The translations under genes were made by a program, and so were the position numbers. The notes under the pieces are model-generated. The model worked only from the letters and a program-made list of their open reading frames with translations, ran no database searches and was not told the DNA's origin. This document shows positions 33,481 through 43,944 of a stretch of DNA of 64,000 nucleotides, piece by piece. Source of the stretch: Diploptera punctata (Eukaryota > Arthropoda > Insecta > Blattodea > Blaberidae); contig JASPKZ010004952.1 of NCBI GenBank assembly GCA_030220185.1, positions 283,501 through 347,500 of the forward strand, given 5' to 3'. Within the stretch, counting starts at the first letter, position 1. Each line of letters opens with the position of its first letter.

Positions 33481-33944
33481 ATACCATTGAAAAAAAATAA
33501 TATAAATCTATTCTCTAAACATCAGCGAAATCCGATTATTAGTAGTGGTGATTTACTTAAAAGCCGTAAATTAAAATACGTTCTAGTAGTCGGATTTTTT
33601 TTTCGACGAAGTGAATACATAGGCTACAATTTAATTAATAAAATAATGGTGCATTTCGTAAACCAAAAAAGTCGAACCATAGATTTGAGTTGGTGAGGAA
33701 TTCGTTTACTTCCCCTAGTTCCTCCTAGTTAAATAGCGATTTTCTAAATCATCACCATCATCATGTCTTGGCCCAATTTTCAACTTTCGCTCGTCCAGCA
33801 CACCCCTTACAATCCTATCCTGGTGAAATTGCCCTTTTTGGGGTGTGGTCTAGGTATCTCTTTCAGACAATGATCTAACCACTTGTCAACGATTAAGATC
33901 TGGAGGGAAATAAGTGTACTTAATTAATGTGGTTAAGTAACAAA

Positions 33945-34394
33945 ATATATTTTAGACAAAAACTTATTTTGTTCCTGAACAGATAACTTAATATGAAGTT
34001 GTACTTACACATTTCATATATATTTATGTGATCAAAAAATGGTGATACTATAATGCCTAAAAATACCAAAATTAGCATTAGATCCTCTTTTTACCTATAT
34101 TGCTAAAATTCCTATCTTTTATCACTAAATCGAATAAAAATATCTTTATTTAATTCCGAGAAACTAAAACATTTACATGTTATTTTTTCTTTATCTTCAA
34201 CAGTATGTTTTGCAACAAACAGGTAGGTTAATTTTGTTTAACGTTCAACGTAAAAAAAAAACTAACATGTAAATATTTTAGTTTCTCGGAATGAAATAAA
34301 TACTTTTTATTCGATATGGTGATAAGATATAGGAATTTTAGGAATATGGGGAAAAAATAGTTTCTAACCATAATTTTGGTATTTTTATGGCAAT
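33945..34394. mobile_element. Long inverted-repeat (foldback) element, left arm, loop and part of right arm
   Basis: Left arm TTATTTTGTTCCTGAACAG, GAAGTTGTACTTACAC, ATGTGATCAAAAAATGG, AATACCAAAATTA, ATTCCGAGAAACTAAAAC. The right arm begins after the loop at about 34256 (AACATGTAAATATTTTAGTT, TCTCGGAATGAAATAAATAC) and runs to 34394. It resumes at 39396-39490 after nested insertions. Arms are about 280 bases and no transposase is present. Confidence 0.7.
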
Positions 34395-34409
34395 ATAGGA
34401 CCACTATTT

Positions 34410-34553
34410 GTGCATTTAGAAGAAACAGGACTACAACAGATCAGATTTTTAGTATAAGACAGATTTTAGAAAAGAAATGTGAATATAATGGTACTGTACA
34501 TCAACTATATATAGACTTCAAAAAAGCATATGATTCAATTAAGAGGGAGAAGT

Positions 34554-34556
<3 letters not shown>
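34410..34556 (+). pseudogene. RTE relic, left piece
   Basis: Encodes AFRRNRTTTDQIFSIRQILE, YNGTVHQLYIDFKKAYDSIK and REKLY, the RT palm region with catalytic FKKAYDSI, in plus sense. The 15-bp target duplication ATAGGACCACTATTT lies at 34395-34409. The next RTE bases occur at 38955 after LINE-A. Confidence 0.9.
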
Positions 34557-34642
<86 letters not shown>

Positions 34643-34957
34643 GCTTTATTTTACCTGGCAGAGTTAAGTCCTTAAGGCCTTGTCTACCACTCAACCAGGT
34701 TTAAAAAAAAATACAAACAAAAAATAGTCTTAAATCTAAATTACAATATATATCTATAAATATAAACGATTACAAGTTATGAATACAATACAATTAATAT
34801 TTATAATGTATTTTGATTTACTCTAAATTTAACGAATTAAATATATAATATGTACAATATATATAAAAAAACGAGGAAAAGATTAATGACATAGTATAAA
34901 ATTAAATAAATAGAGAAAAATTAATTATTAGACAACAGGTAACTGTATAAGCGTGAC

Positions 34958-37900
34958 TTAAAGGTGCCAAGTGTGCGGCAACCCCTGATATCTTGAGGAA
35001 GGAGATTCCAGGAGCGGGGAAGAGGCTACTGTGAAGGAAGTAGAATAGGAGGAAGTGCTATGAAGAGGAATTGTTAGCAGACTGCTATCTTGTGATCTAG
35101 TGTCAATATTGTGGTAAGAGGATAACTTCTCAAATCTGGACGCCAGGTAAGTAGGGATGTAGGAATTCAGAAGCTTGAAAAGTAGTGAAAGAGAGTGCAA
35201 TTTACGTCTGTCAGTAAGACGGAGCCAAGAGAGGTTATTAAAGTGTTCGGAAATATGGTCATAACGGCGGATATTGAAAATGAATCGAACGCAAGCATTA
35301 TGAACACGCTGCAGTCTCTGCGACAAGTCATAGTTTAGATCATTATATATAATGTCACAATAATCGAAGTGTGGTAACACAAGATTCTGCACAAGGATTT
35401 GTTTTAACGAAACTGGGAGAAAATTCTTTAAACGTCTAAGATAATGTAAGATGGAGAAAGTCTTTTTTACATATGTGTTTCACTTGTGTTTGCCAGGTTA
35501 GATTTGCGTCTAGATGTAGTCCAAGATCTATTACTGAAGAAGAATAAGGGATAATTATATTATTTATAGTAATGTTTGGAAGTGTAGATATGTCAAAGGT
35601 TGTAAGCAGTCTTTGTTGTCCCATTAGAATTACTTGTGACTTGTTAGGATTTAGATTTAGACCGATACTTGAAGACCAGTTAAAGATGGATATGAGATCG
35701 TCATTCATTTTTGTCAAGCTGTTATAGAGAGAATGAGGAGGTGAATGTAGGTAAATTTGGAGATCATCAGCGTAGAGGTGATAACGGCAGTGCTTTAGTA
35801 CAGTTGGCAAGTCATTTATGTAGATTGAGAAAAGAAGAGGTCCGAGAACACTGCCCTGGGGGACTCCAGCCGGCACGTTGCGCCAAGACGAAGATCTAGA
35901 GTTTAATGAAACGTATTGTTGACGACCGTGCAGGTATGAGTCGAACCAGGATACAGCGCTGTCAGACAAGTGTAGGTGCTTGAGCTTTATCATAAGTAAG
36001 TCGTGGTCTACTGTGTCAAAAGCTTTGCTGAAGTCAAGTAAGGTTAAAGGAGTCAATTGACGTCTGTCCACGGCTTCACGAATATCTTCAGTAATTTTTA
36101 GCAAAGCTGTGGTTGTGCTATGACCATATCTAAAGCCGGATTGATAAGGATCAAGGAGGTGATTTTCTTGGAGATAATCAGTCATTTGCTTATGTACAAT
36201 ATATTCCAGGGCTTTAGATAATGTCGGAAGGATGCTAATCGGTCGGAAGTCATTACAGTTAGTAGGTGTACTTATTTTTGGTATAGGCCGAACTCTAGAC
36301 TGTTTCCATACAATAGGGAAGATAGAAGTTATAAGGGAAGCATTGAAAATATGAGTCACTGTGGGTAGTATAATGTCAATGATTTTATTTAGCATTAAAA
36401 TGCTGATGTTATCTGTTCCTTGCGCATTGGATTTAATCCGCTTGAGTGCTTTTTTAACGTCTATAGGCGAAATGTCGTAAAAGTAAAATTTATCTCTTCC
36501 TATATGTGGGGATGGGGATAAGTCTTTAAGAATGTCTATTTTAGTCTTGTCTGGAGGTGTCATGGGTATTGAGGTAAAATGTTCATTTAAGTCATCTACA
36601 GAAATGTCTATTGAGTCAGTTGAGGGATTCAACTGTCTAAGTCCCATTGCACGGAGATTTCGCCAAGTGTCCCGTGCACTTATTTCAGGTCCGATTATAC
36701 TGTGGGCGTGTCGTAGTTTGGCATTGCGTATAGTTTGTGTAGTTGTGTTTCTAAGTTGTTTGTATAGTTGCCAGTTCTCGTCATTTTTATGTCGTCTGTA
36801 TGTTCGGTATGCTTTGTCTCGTTTTGACATAAGTTCACGTATTGAGTCATTCATCCAGGGTGCAGGGGGGCGGGAAAATCGTCGGGTTTTTACTGGTGCA
36901 TGTCTATCATATAGTTGTAATATCAGTGTATTAAATGTGTCTACTTTTTCATCAACTGATCTAAGATTCCATATTGTGTACCAAGGTAGTTCTAAAGCGT
37001 CTGATTTTAGTTTAGTATCGTCTATGTTTTGTAAATTTCTGTACGTAATCAATTTAGAGCGTCTTTTAGGACATTGGAGTGAGTATTCTACGAATACAAT
37101 GTCATGAGCAGATATGCCGGGAGCAGGAATTTGTCCATATGACAGTACTTTCTGTGGATGTGTAGTCACTATTAAGTCCAGTAGAGTGTCGGTATTAGCA
37201 GTATGATGTGTGGCAGAGAAAGGAACAATTGTCATATTTAAGCTTTGGAACATATTTTTAAGTTGTATGGCTGGTGAGTCAGTCTGAAGAAGATTTGTAT
37301 TAAAATCGCCTGCGACAATAACGTGTTCATAATGAGGTAACGAATCGTTCAGAGCGTTTTCTAGATCCGAAAGGTGCCTTATTTTTGGAGGTTTGTATAC
37401 AATGCATAAGAGACATTTTTTTAGACTGGCTTGAATTTCTACGAATAAGAACTCGGGGCGAGCGGAATATACAGAAGGGGACTTGTGGACAATTCTTGGA
37501 TTAAGCTCATTTGATATAAAGGCACAAACTCCTCCACCTCTTTTATCTATTCTGTCATTTCTGAGCAATGTATATCCGTCTAGGTGAACAAGGGACGAAG
37601 GTATGGAAGGGGTCAGCCAGGTTTCCGAAATTAAAATGGCGCTCAGTCCAAGAGATGAAAATATGGTTTCAAACTCATCAAAGTGGGACAGAATGCTTTG
37701 TGAATTTACGTGAGCGATTTTAAGTGATGATTTATCAATAGAAAATGCATTCTTAAGTAGACTAGTAGTATTTGTTGTTGGAGGGGATGGTTGGGATTGA
37801 GGAATGTTGCTACCTGCGTTAAAAGTTGTCTGCACAATAAGAGGGTGATTGGAGAAGGTGAGTGAGTCAGAGGTTACAAACAAGTCTTCATTTGTCAGCT

Positions 37901-37970
37901 CAATGTTGCCAATAGCAGAAAGTAAAAATAAACTATGTACTGTAATAACTCTAATAAAATTAAAATAATT
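34958..37970 (-). pseudogene. LINE-A ORF2: AP endonuclease + reverse transcriptase, one frameshift
   Basis: Counting residues from 37883: endonuclease about 54-270 with Asn60, the Glu of SETWL (87), GDFN (192-195) and AHD (259-261). RT about 500-800 with RPISILPTLSK, LLDFSKAFDTVDH (first Asp 617), [20 protein letters not shown] (672-691) and the catalytic YADD (704-707). After about residue 807 the frame shifts; the last 144 residues continue at 34958-35392 ([15 protein letters not shown]). Copy 2 at 46786 has five Ts where this copy has six (35464-35469), so one inserted base explains the break. The frame is open up to 37970 without an ATG, so the true start is unclear. It would drive target-primed reverse transcription in the nucleus. 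Confidence 0.9.
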
Positions 37971-38127
37971 TAGCTAAACAAAGAACTTAAAAAATTAAAA
38001 TAAAACAAGTAAGTTGTCCTAAATAAAAAATAATAAACTTAAAACTTACCTAAATTAGAAATAAATTAACAATATAATTGTTAGCAAAGAAAAGACAAAG
38101 TAAACATATTTTACACTCAGGTCCTAT

Positions 38128-38787
38128 CTAGTTGATATCCGTAGAAAATCTAATTTTGCGTTTTTCGCCATTTACTTTAGCTATGACGGCACCGTCCATT
38201 GTCCATACATTTTGAATACCGTATTTCTGTATACTGTCTTGTAGCAGGCGATAGCGACACTTCGTTAGGTCCTCGCGAACAGTGACCCCACATCCTTTCA
38301 ACTTTTTCTTGCTTAGAAAGACTTCACTGCGCTTGCGGTAACTAACAAATTTCACTATTATAGCCCGCGGTCTTTCAGCATTACTAACACCAACACGGTG
38401 ACTTCTGTCAATGTCAGTCACTGATAAATCGACACCGATTTTTTTGGCCACCTCGATGGCTTTCTGGTCAGTGTCCTCTCCGGCCTCTTCTTTCACACCA
38501 AAAATCCTGAGGCATTGACGTCTCTGATATTGTTCTAAATCGTCTATTTTATTTTCCAACACCTCAATCTTTCTGTCTTTTTCATCGAGGGTCTTTTTCA
38601 GATCCTCAATTACCTTAGTGTTGTCCTGGATGGTCTTCTGCAGTTCCGCCACTACCTGGTCCCGCAACATGGACACAAACACCTGCAGAGTGCCGGGATC
38701 CTGTAGCGCCTCTTTCACCACACGTTTCACTGCTTCCTCCGTAGAACTTGTCGAATCGTTGTTGGAATTACGTGTGTTTTTTCCCAT
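38128..38787 (-). CDS. LINE-A ORF1: coiled-coil/RRM RNA-binding protein
   Basis: 219 residues from the ATG at 38787-38785 (MGKNTRNSN). The N-terminal third is Ser/Thr/Glu-rich. A heptad-patterned coiled coil follows at roughly residues 45-90 (VIEDLKKTLDEKDRKIEVLE), then EQYQRRQCLRIFGVKEE and DIDRSHRVG, RPRAIIVKFVSYRKRSEVF, and a C-terminal domain (VREDLTKCRYRLLQ). This is the architecture of the L1-ORF1/transposase_22-like chaperones that trimerise and coat LINE RNA. Intact here. LINE-B ORF1 is a clear homologue. ORF2 lies downstream in the same transcript. Confidence 0.9.
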   Translation of the reverse strand: MGKNTRNSNNDSTSSTEEAVKRVVKEALQDPGTLQVFVSMLRDQVVAELQKTIQDNTKVIEDLKKTLDEKDRKIEVLENKIDDLEQYQRRQCLRIFGVKEEAGEDTDQKAIEVAKKIGVDLSVTDIDRSHRVGVSNAERPRAIIVKFVSYRKRSEVFLSKKKLKGCGVTVREDLTKCRYRLLQDSIQKYGIQNVWTMDGAVIAKVNGEKRKIRFSTDIN

Positions 38788-38954
38788 GTTGTTAAATGTA
38801 CACACTTTTGGCAATAACTAATATAAATTTATACTTAAACTGACTACGAATATTCAACTTTAGCTATGAAATAACGAAGGCACCTGCTGAAAAATAACTT
38901 AAAACCTGGAGCGTAACTTGTGCGTGTTAGTAGCTAGCCGCCATGACACATCTG

Positions 38955-39380
38955 GCTGCTGGAGTTCGGAATTTCTAAAAAGTTAGTTAGACTTATACGA
39001 AATTTTTTGGACCAAAGAGAGATGAACAGACAGGTGAATGGAGAAGACTTCATAACAATGAACTACATGGTCTTTATAGGAAGCCAGATATAATAAGAAC
39101 AGTTAAGTCTCGTAGACTGCGCTGGGCAGGACATGTTGCACGTATGGGTAATGAAAGACTTGCATGGAAGCTTCGTGTAGGAAAGCCAGAAGGGAAATGC
39201 CCAGTTGGTAGACCAAGAATGAGGTGGGAGAATAACATTAACTATGATTTGAGGGAAGTAGATTATACAGGGAATGATTGGAAAGCATTAGCTCAGGACA
39301 GGGATGTAATGAGAGCTTATGTCCGCGCGGCCATGAACCTACGGGTTCGATAGTGCCAGTGAGTAAGTAAGTAAGTAAGT
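38955..39380 (+). pseudogene. RTE relic, right piece
   Basis: Starts CTGCTGGAGTTCGGAATTTC, continuing the palm region interrupted at 34556. It then jumps at about 39005 by internal deletion to the C-terminus (RDEQTGEWRRLHNNELHG sense, WAGHVARMGNERLAWKL, GRPRMRWENNINYDLREVDY). It ends GATAGTGCCAGTGAG with a (GTAA)n tail at 39362-39380, followed by the second ATAGGACCACTATTT at 39381-39395. Confidence 0.9.
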
Positions 39381-39395
39381 ATAGGACCACTATTT

Positions 39396-39490
39396 TTGAT
39401 CATATAAAGATATGGGAAGTGTAAATACAACTTCATTTTAAGTTATTTCTTCAGGAACAAAATAGCTTTTTGCCTGAAATCCGAGGTGTG
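39396..39490. mobile_element. Foldback element, outer right arm
   Basis: TTTTTGATCATATAAAGATA, ACAACTTCATTTTAAGTTAT and CAGGAACAAAATAGCTTTTT are the inverted form of 33965-34050. Confirms that 34395-39380 is an insertion. Confidence 0.7.
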
Positions 39491-39975
39491 TTCATTACTT
39501 TTCTCTCTGACTGTTGTTGAGCCGGATACGAGTACTGGGTTCACTTTTCACTCTAAGTTTTTCATACATTTAGCAATATAGGCTTTGAAAAGTTGTACTT
39601 ATGTGTGAATTCAGTATTTTATGGAAGTGATGTACATTGGTAGTGGGAGGGGGGCAGGAACAAGTGAAGAAATATATCACCCTCCGACCCGGTGCGCCTC
39701 GATATATCGAAACATTTTTCCACGATTTATGACTATTGGTGATGGCAGAGCAACCTGCATTCTGTAACCTTTAGTCAATTCAGAACATCACAAGAAACTT
39801 ACTACAATATAACATTATCTGAAAGGTGCGACTATCTCATCAACAGGCTATGAAAGCCTTTAGGAACGGATATGGAAGTGTCCACGAATCTTAGCCAAGT
39901 TCATACGCGCTTATTTCATTTCCACGATTGAAGAAAAAATAATTAAAAGAAAACTCTATTAAAATGCTATACATA

Positions 39976-40464
39976 CAGGGTGTAACTAAATTCCCATAAC
40001 AGACTTTGAGGACGTGTAATGGAAACCAAGACGGTTACGTTCAGCACATGAACTCAGGTTCGGAAACATATCGCTTTCCCACTACACACAGAATACCACA
40101 TGACACGTTGCTCTCTCTACGATGCCTGCTGCTGTCGTCAGAGTTCACTTACAAGAAGGGCCCGATGTGACGACCACCGACTTCAACACATATACGGTAT
40201 CCGTAGCTCGTTCTGGTACACGATCGCTAATCCTTGGTCTTGCAACATCCGCCGCAGCCATATCCCGAGCCGGTAGGTCTTCTTGTGTTGCCACAGGGGT
40301 CTCGTAAATAAAGGATTTCATGTAACCCCACAGCTAATAGTCTAGCGGGGTCAAGTCGGGAAAATGTGTAGCGTTTCCGGTCTTGGGTTCCTATGCTAAA
40401 TGTAAACGCCTTGATTCCCACTACACGTTCTGAAAGTTTGTAATGGCATTTTAGTTACACCCTT
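39976..40464 (-). pseudogene. Mariner/Tc-type element with transposase C-terminal remnant
   Basis: The ends are inverted: CAGGGTGTAACTAAATTCCC and, reversed, AAGGGTGTAACTAAAATGCC. The minus strand encodes HFPDLTPLDY, a stop, LWGYMKSFIYETPVATQEDL and PARDMAAADVARPR (about 40205-40365). This is the last catalytic segment (PDLTPLDxxLWG pattern) of an IS630/Tc1/mariner transposase. Upstream coding has been deleted. Confidence 0.75.
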
Positions 40465-40526
40465 TATATATTCTCACATTTTCTTTGGCTTCTTGGCCCT
40501 TTGAGTGTAGCCTTAGCAGCCCCTTT

Positions 40527-40785
40527 TAGGAGATTTTGGACCAAGTTAATTTAGTTACCCTTATATCCCTACATATATCAGTGGGTGACATGTAGTCAGT
40601 ATACCGTCTCAATGAGACATCTAGTACGCAACGAATGTATTACTTGGATGTAGGAAGATTGGTTAAATTTCGCTCACAGAACCTTTTTTTTCGGCTTGAG
40701 GTTCTTTACGAGCTTGAAAATCTTCTAACTCGGTAGGCCTACCCATTAGTTATAGTCCCTCCAGAAGAATGTGTTCCTTGGTATA
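40527..40785 (-). mobile_element. SINE-D 3' portion
   Basis: Shares TTAATTTAGTTACCC, CAATGAGACATCTAGTA, TATTACTTGGATG and CTTTACGAGC with 58610-58800. No head. Confidence 0.65.
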
Positions 40786-40799
40786 TATATATATATATC

Positions 40800-41330
40800 A
40801 TCAAAATCAAAATTAATGCCTGAACGGGGATTTGAACCCGGGACCTCTAACTCTATACGTTAGTCCGTTATCCACTACGCTATCCAGGCATCCTAGTGAA
40901 AACATTAATTTTCCTTTATGTATAATTTTCAAATCATAAGAGGCAGCGGGAAACTTACGCACTGCCATCTTACAACTTCTATAACAAGAAATAATTTTAA
41001 TGAGAATATTTTTACTTATAGAAGTGACGCTTTTTTTTATTTCGATGTTATAATTAAATTTCGTCATTAAACAATGAAAGCCAAATATGTCATGAAAAGA
41101 AAAAAATAATGTCTGAACCAGGATTTCACCTCTAACTATATACGTAAGTGCGTAACCTACCACGGTATCCAGACATCCTAGTGCAAACCTTAATTTTCCT
41201 TCCTTGTAAATAATTCTTAAACCATTAGAGGCAGCGGGAAGCGTTCGCACTGCCGTCTCATAGGTTCTACGTATAAGGAAGCGTTTTAATGAGAATATGT
41301 TTTACTTTATAGCAGGTACATTGAAATATT
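40800..41330 (-). repeat. tRNA-like tandem repeat, two units of about 294 bases
   Basis: Unit 1 contains a tRNA-like cloverleaf at about 40816-40890. On the minus strand it has a 7-bp acceptor stem GCCTGGA/TTCAGGC, an anticodon stem CTAAC/GTTAG around GTATAGA, and a TTCAAAT T-loop. Unit 2 repeats the layout from about 41094 with a decayed B box. The constant flank (GAGGCAGCGGGAA, GCACTGCC, TTAATGAGAATAT) recurs in both. The D-stem and T-stem carry mismatches, so a working tRNA is unlikely. Confidence 0.75.
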
Positions 41331-41598
41331 TATATACACTCACTATCTAACACGCGGGGCTATCAGATTATTGTCGTTATTAATTGTATGTTAATATTAT
41401 CCAATGGCGGTTCCTGCCTTAACTAACTCGGGATTCTTAAAACTGACTTTAAAATAATTTTATCTACTATTTTAACAATAAGTGGCCTTTAGTTCGTAGT
41501 TACTAGGCAATAAAATCTATACTTTATATTCTAACAAAACACGCTATTAAAACATAAAACACAGGGCCAAAAAACGTAAAATACACTTTAAAGTGAAT

Positions 41599-41599
<1 letters not shown>

Positions 41600-41654
<55 letters not shown>
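41600..41654. repeat. (TA)n microsatellite
   Basis: About 27 TA units, directly before a SINE-A copy. Confidence 0.95.
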
Positions 41655-41657
<3 letters not shown>

Positions 41658-41925
41658 CGGGTTCGATCCCCGGTCGGGGCAGTGAGGTTTTTATCGGGGG
41701 TTTTCCTCACCTGTAAGACAAATATCAGGAAAACGTTAAGGCCCAAACGATCCCTGAAATCGTATGGCCATCATCATCATGATCATCCTTCACCGGTGTG
41801 GAAAGCAACGGGAAGCTACCACACCTACAATTCCCTAGTAAAGCTGCATGCATAGCATGAAAATGCTATGATTACAGTGAAGGACTTGCCCTCGGGCAGA
41901 ATTACTATGGATGGATATTATATCA
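41653..41925 (+). mobile_element. SINE-A, 5'-truncated within the tRNA head
   Basis: Begins at the B box (GGGTTCGATCCCCGGTC), then GTGAGGTTTTTATCGGGG, CTCACCTGTAAGACAAAT, and the distal tail TTGCCCTCGGGCAGAATTAC. A stretch reading ACGTAAAATACACTTTAAAG then TGAATTGATATA lies on both sides (from 41572 and from 41930), a candidate long target duplication. Confidence 0.8.
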
Positions 41926-41952
41926 ACGTAAAATACACTTTAAAGTGAATTG

Positions 41953-41992
<40 letters not shown>

Positions 41993-41997
<5 letters not shown>

Positions 41998-42537
41998 TAT
42001 GATAAGAAAAATAAATGCCTGGACGGGATTCGAACCCGGATCTCTGAGTCTGTACCTCAGCGTGATATCCATTACACTACCAGGCGAATCCAATTCAAAC
42101 ACTTATTTTTCTTATATATGTATTATACTCTCCATTATTACTAGATGTCGCGAGAACACTGTCTTCACTGCCATCTAGTAGCTGACTATATCAAGTAAGC
42201 AAATTAAAGAGAATATTTATTTTACTTTATAGCAGTGACGCTTTATCGATGTTATAATTAAATCTTTAACATTGAGCAATGCAAGCTTAATATGGTATGA
42301 TAAGAAAAATAAATGCCTGGACGGGATTCGAACCCGGATCTCTGAGTCTGTACCTCAGCGTGATATCCATTACACTACCAGGCGAATCCAATTCAAACAC
42401 TTATTTTTCTTATATATGTATTATACTCTCCATTATTACTAGATGTCGCGAGAACACTGTCTTCACTGCCATCTAGTAGCTGACTATATCAAGTAAGCAA
42501 ATTAAAGAGAATATTTATTTTACTTTATAGCAGTGAC

Positions 42538-42545
<8 letters not shown>
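41993..42545 (-). repeat. tRNA-like tandem repeat, exact 254-base duplication at 298-base period
   Basis: Positions 41993-42246 and 42291-42544 are identical by eye. Each holds a minus-strand tRNA-like segment (GCCTGGTAGTGTAATGGATA, anticodon stem CTGAG/CTCAG, GGGTTCGAATCCC). A 44-base linker separates them and resembles the linker of the 40800-41330 units. TA arrays flank both sides (41955-41994, 42544-42581). Confidence 0.9.
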
Positions 42546-42583
<38 letters not shown>

Positions 42584-42632
42584 CCTATATAATATCAATT
42601 TACTTTAAAGTGTATTTTACGTTTTGTTAGCC

Positions 42633-42668
<36 letters not shown>
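42544..42668. repeat. (TA)n arrays with inverted AAGTGTATTTTACG block
   Basis: Two TA runs (42544-42581 and 42637-42668) enclose 42588-42625, which is the reverse complement of the block at 41566-41600. See findings. Confidence 0.85.
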
Positions 42669-42670
<2 letters not shown>

Positions 42671-43544
42671 CAAGAATGTTTGTTAATTTATCATGTTTTT
42701 TTTTCTCGAAAGCCCACATTACTGTTTCTCTAAACATATCGTACCGCAGTAAATAAATTTCATTAAATATAGTCCCCGTTCATTCAACCTCTGTTAATAC
42801 ATATACGCTTAACCAAAGGTTAAATGAGTTAAATTGTAACAAGAAGTTAAATATATTGCGTCTAGTCAAATTTTTATTTCACATTTCAATAGGCAGTTAG
42901 CAAACTGAATGTTGAAGCAAAAATATTCTAGAATTTTGACTACAACTGTAAATAGTAACACGTTTGATCTAAGTCTGTGTACAGTTTCATGTGTGATTCT
43001 CGATTGTTTTTATTGTTTGGGTGTCGAATCATTTGTAATTTTAACTTATTTCAAGCAATTATTATTTACAACAAAGTCATTGAAAACGTATTTTTTAGAT
43101 AAAAAAAGTGTATTAATATTTTCGATAGCTTGTACCATCGTACGAATTGTTGTTCTGTCTAATCACTGAAATCATCTCTTCTGTTTCTAACTACTTTTTG
43201 AAAAAGCTTATTATGTTTAAAAAAAACTCAAGATGTAGAAGTTCTTCATCTAACATACCAGCCACATTAGATTTTAGTTACAGATAGTAAAGGTGTTAAA
43301 CTGCTTGGAAGAGGGCAGTTGAGGTAACTGAGTGTTTTAACAGGTTGTTGGTGTTAAACAGTGTTGATTAAATGCCAAATTCTTTTAACTTTATGTTAAA
43401 TTGTTTTAACTAGTAGTTATACTTTGACTAAGGTTGTTTAAATTGGGCCATACTTTTTTTTTTCTTTTCGTTTACAGTGTTTTTCCTTTTTGTTAACTTT
43501 TTTATTTTATTCTCATGTATAGACACCCAGACCCAAGGTGGAGA
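42669..43544. other. No recognisable gene
   Basis: The 86-codon frame at 42909-43169 is hydrophobic by composition but lacks family motifs. Weak inverted similarity between 42770-42850 and 43320-43450 is noted under rejected items. Confidence 0.4.
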
Positions 43545-43625
43545 TTTAAAATCCCCTACCCGCCGGCAATCAAACCCGGGTCGCCGGAGTGGAAGGTAGG
43601 GACTCTACCGACTATGCCATGGCGA
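43545..43625 (-). mobile_element. tRNA-like SINE head
   Basis: Minus strand GTCGCCATGGCATAGTCGGT then GGGTTTGATTGCCGG fits A and B boxes. Body beyond about 43500 not assigned. Confidence 0.45.
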
Positions 43626-43774
43626 CGGACATACTAAAACATTTTGAATGTAGATAAAATATTGCAGACAACACGTTACAAAATTAGGTTTAGTGACTCC
43701 CTCTAACTTGAGCATCTCGTAACTGAACATCTGGTCGTCCAAATAAGTATAAGCGGATGCAGAGACCGATCAAG

Positions 43775-43935
43775 TTGTTTCGTTTGAAACTCGTATTCGG
43801 TAGATCTCAGGTTCGAGCTTCACAATGATTTTCTCCTGATTTTTCCTCAATCATCGAGACAAACGCTGGGTTGGAATCTTACTACGAGAGCCCCTTTCAT
43901 CATATTCAACATTTCATAGCATCATTACAAATAAA
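43775..43935 (+). mobile_element. Possible SINE with tRNA-like B box
   Basis: CAGGTTCGAGCTTC near 43809 resembles a B box; TTTTCCTCAATCATCGAGAC and GCTGGGTTGGAATC follow. Weak similarity to SINE-E. Uncertain. Confidence 0.3.
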
Positions 43936-43944
43936 TAAATAGTA

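Larger units (their letters stand above)
34557..38954 (-). mobile_element. LINE-A: nearly complete two-ORF CR1/L2-group LINE
   Basis: The minus-strand element has a 5' UTR (about 38790-38954), ORF1, an intergenic region of about 160 bases, ORF2, and a 3' UTR of about 300 bases. The terminus reads AAGGCCTTAAGGACTTAACT, CTGCCAGGTAAAATAAAGC, then (ATT)n at 34557-34642. It is inserted inside an RTE relic. Length is about 4.4 kb. LINE-B at 52790-57323 is a related family. The single obvious coding defect is a homopolymer frameshift near 35465. Clade naming within CR1/L2/Daphne-like groups is inference. Confidence 0.85.

Noticed and set aside
35711..37107. Plus-strand open frames across LINE-A (35711-35899, 36532-37107)
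   Set aside because: They are antisense shadows of the LINE ORF2 on the minus strand.
40816..40890. Possible functional tRNA gene with a full acceptor stem
   Set aside because: It is one unit of a tandem repeat family, has D-stem and T-stem mismatches and an unusual anticodon (AUA), so it is tRNA-derived repeat rather than a tRNA gene.
41600..42668. CRISPR-like periodicity
   Set aside because: Only two long identical units of a eukaryotic tRNA-like repeat with TA arrays; not short repeats with spacers.
42909..43169. Hydrophobic 86-codon frame, considered as a chemoreceptor relic
   Set aside because: Hydrophobicity is explained by T-rich composition; no conserved motif.
42770..43460. Possible inverted terminal repeats (AACCAAAGGTTAAATGAG versus inverted GTTAAACAG-type sequence)
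   Set aside because: Similarity is weak and driven by TTAA-rich composition; no target duplication seen.
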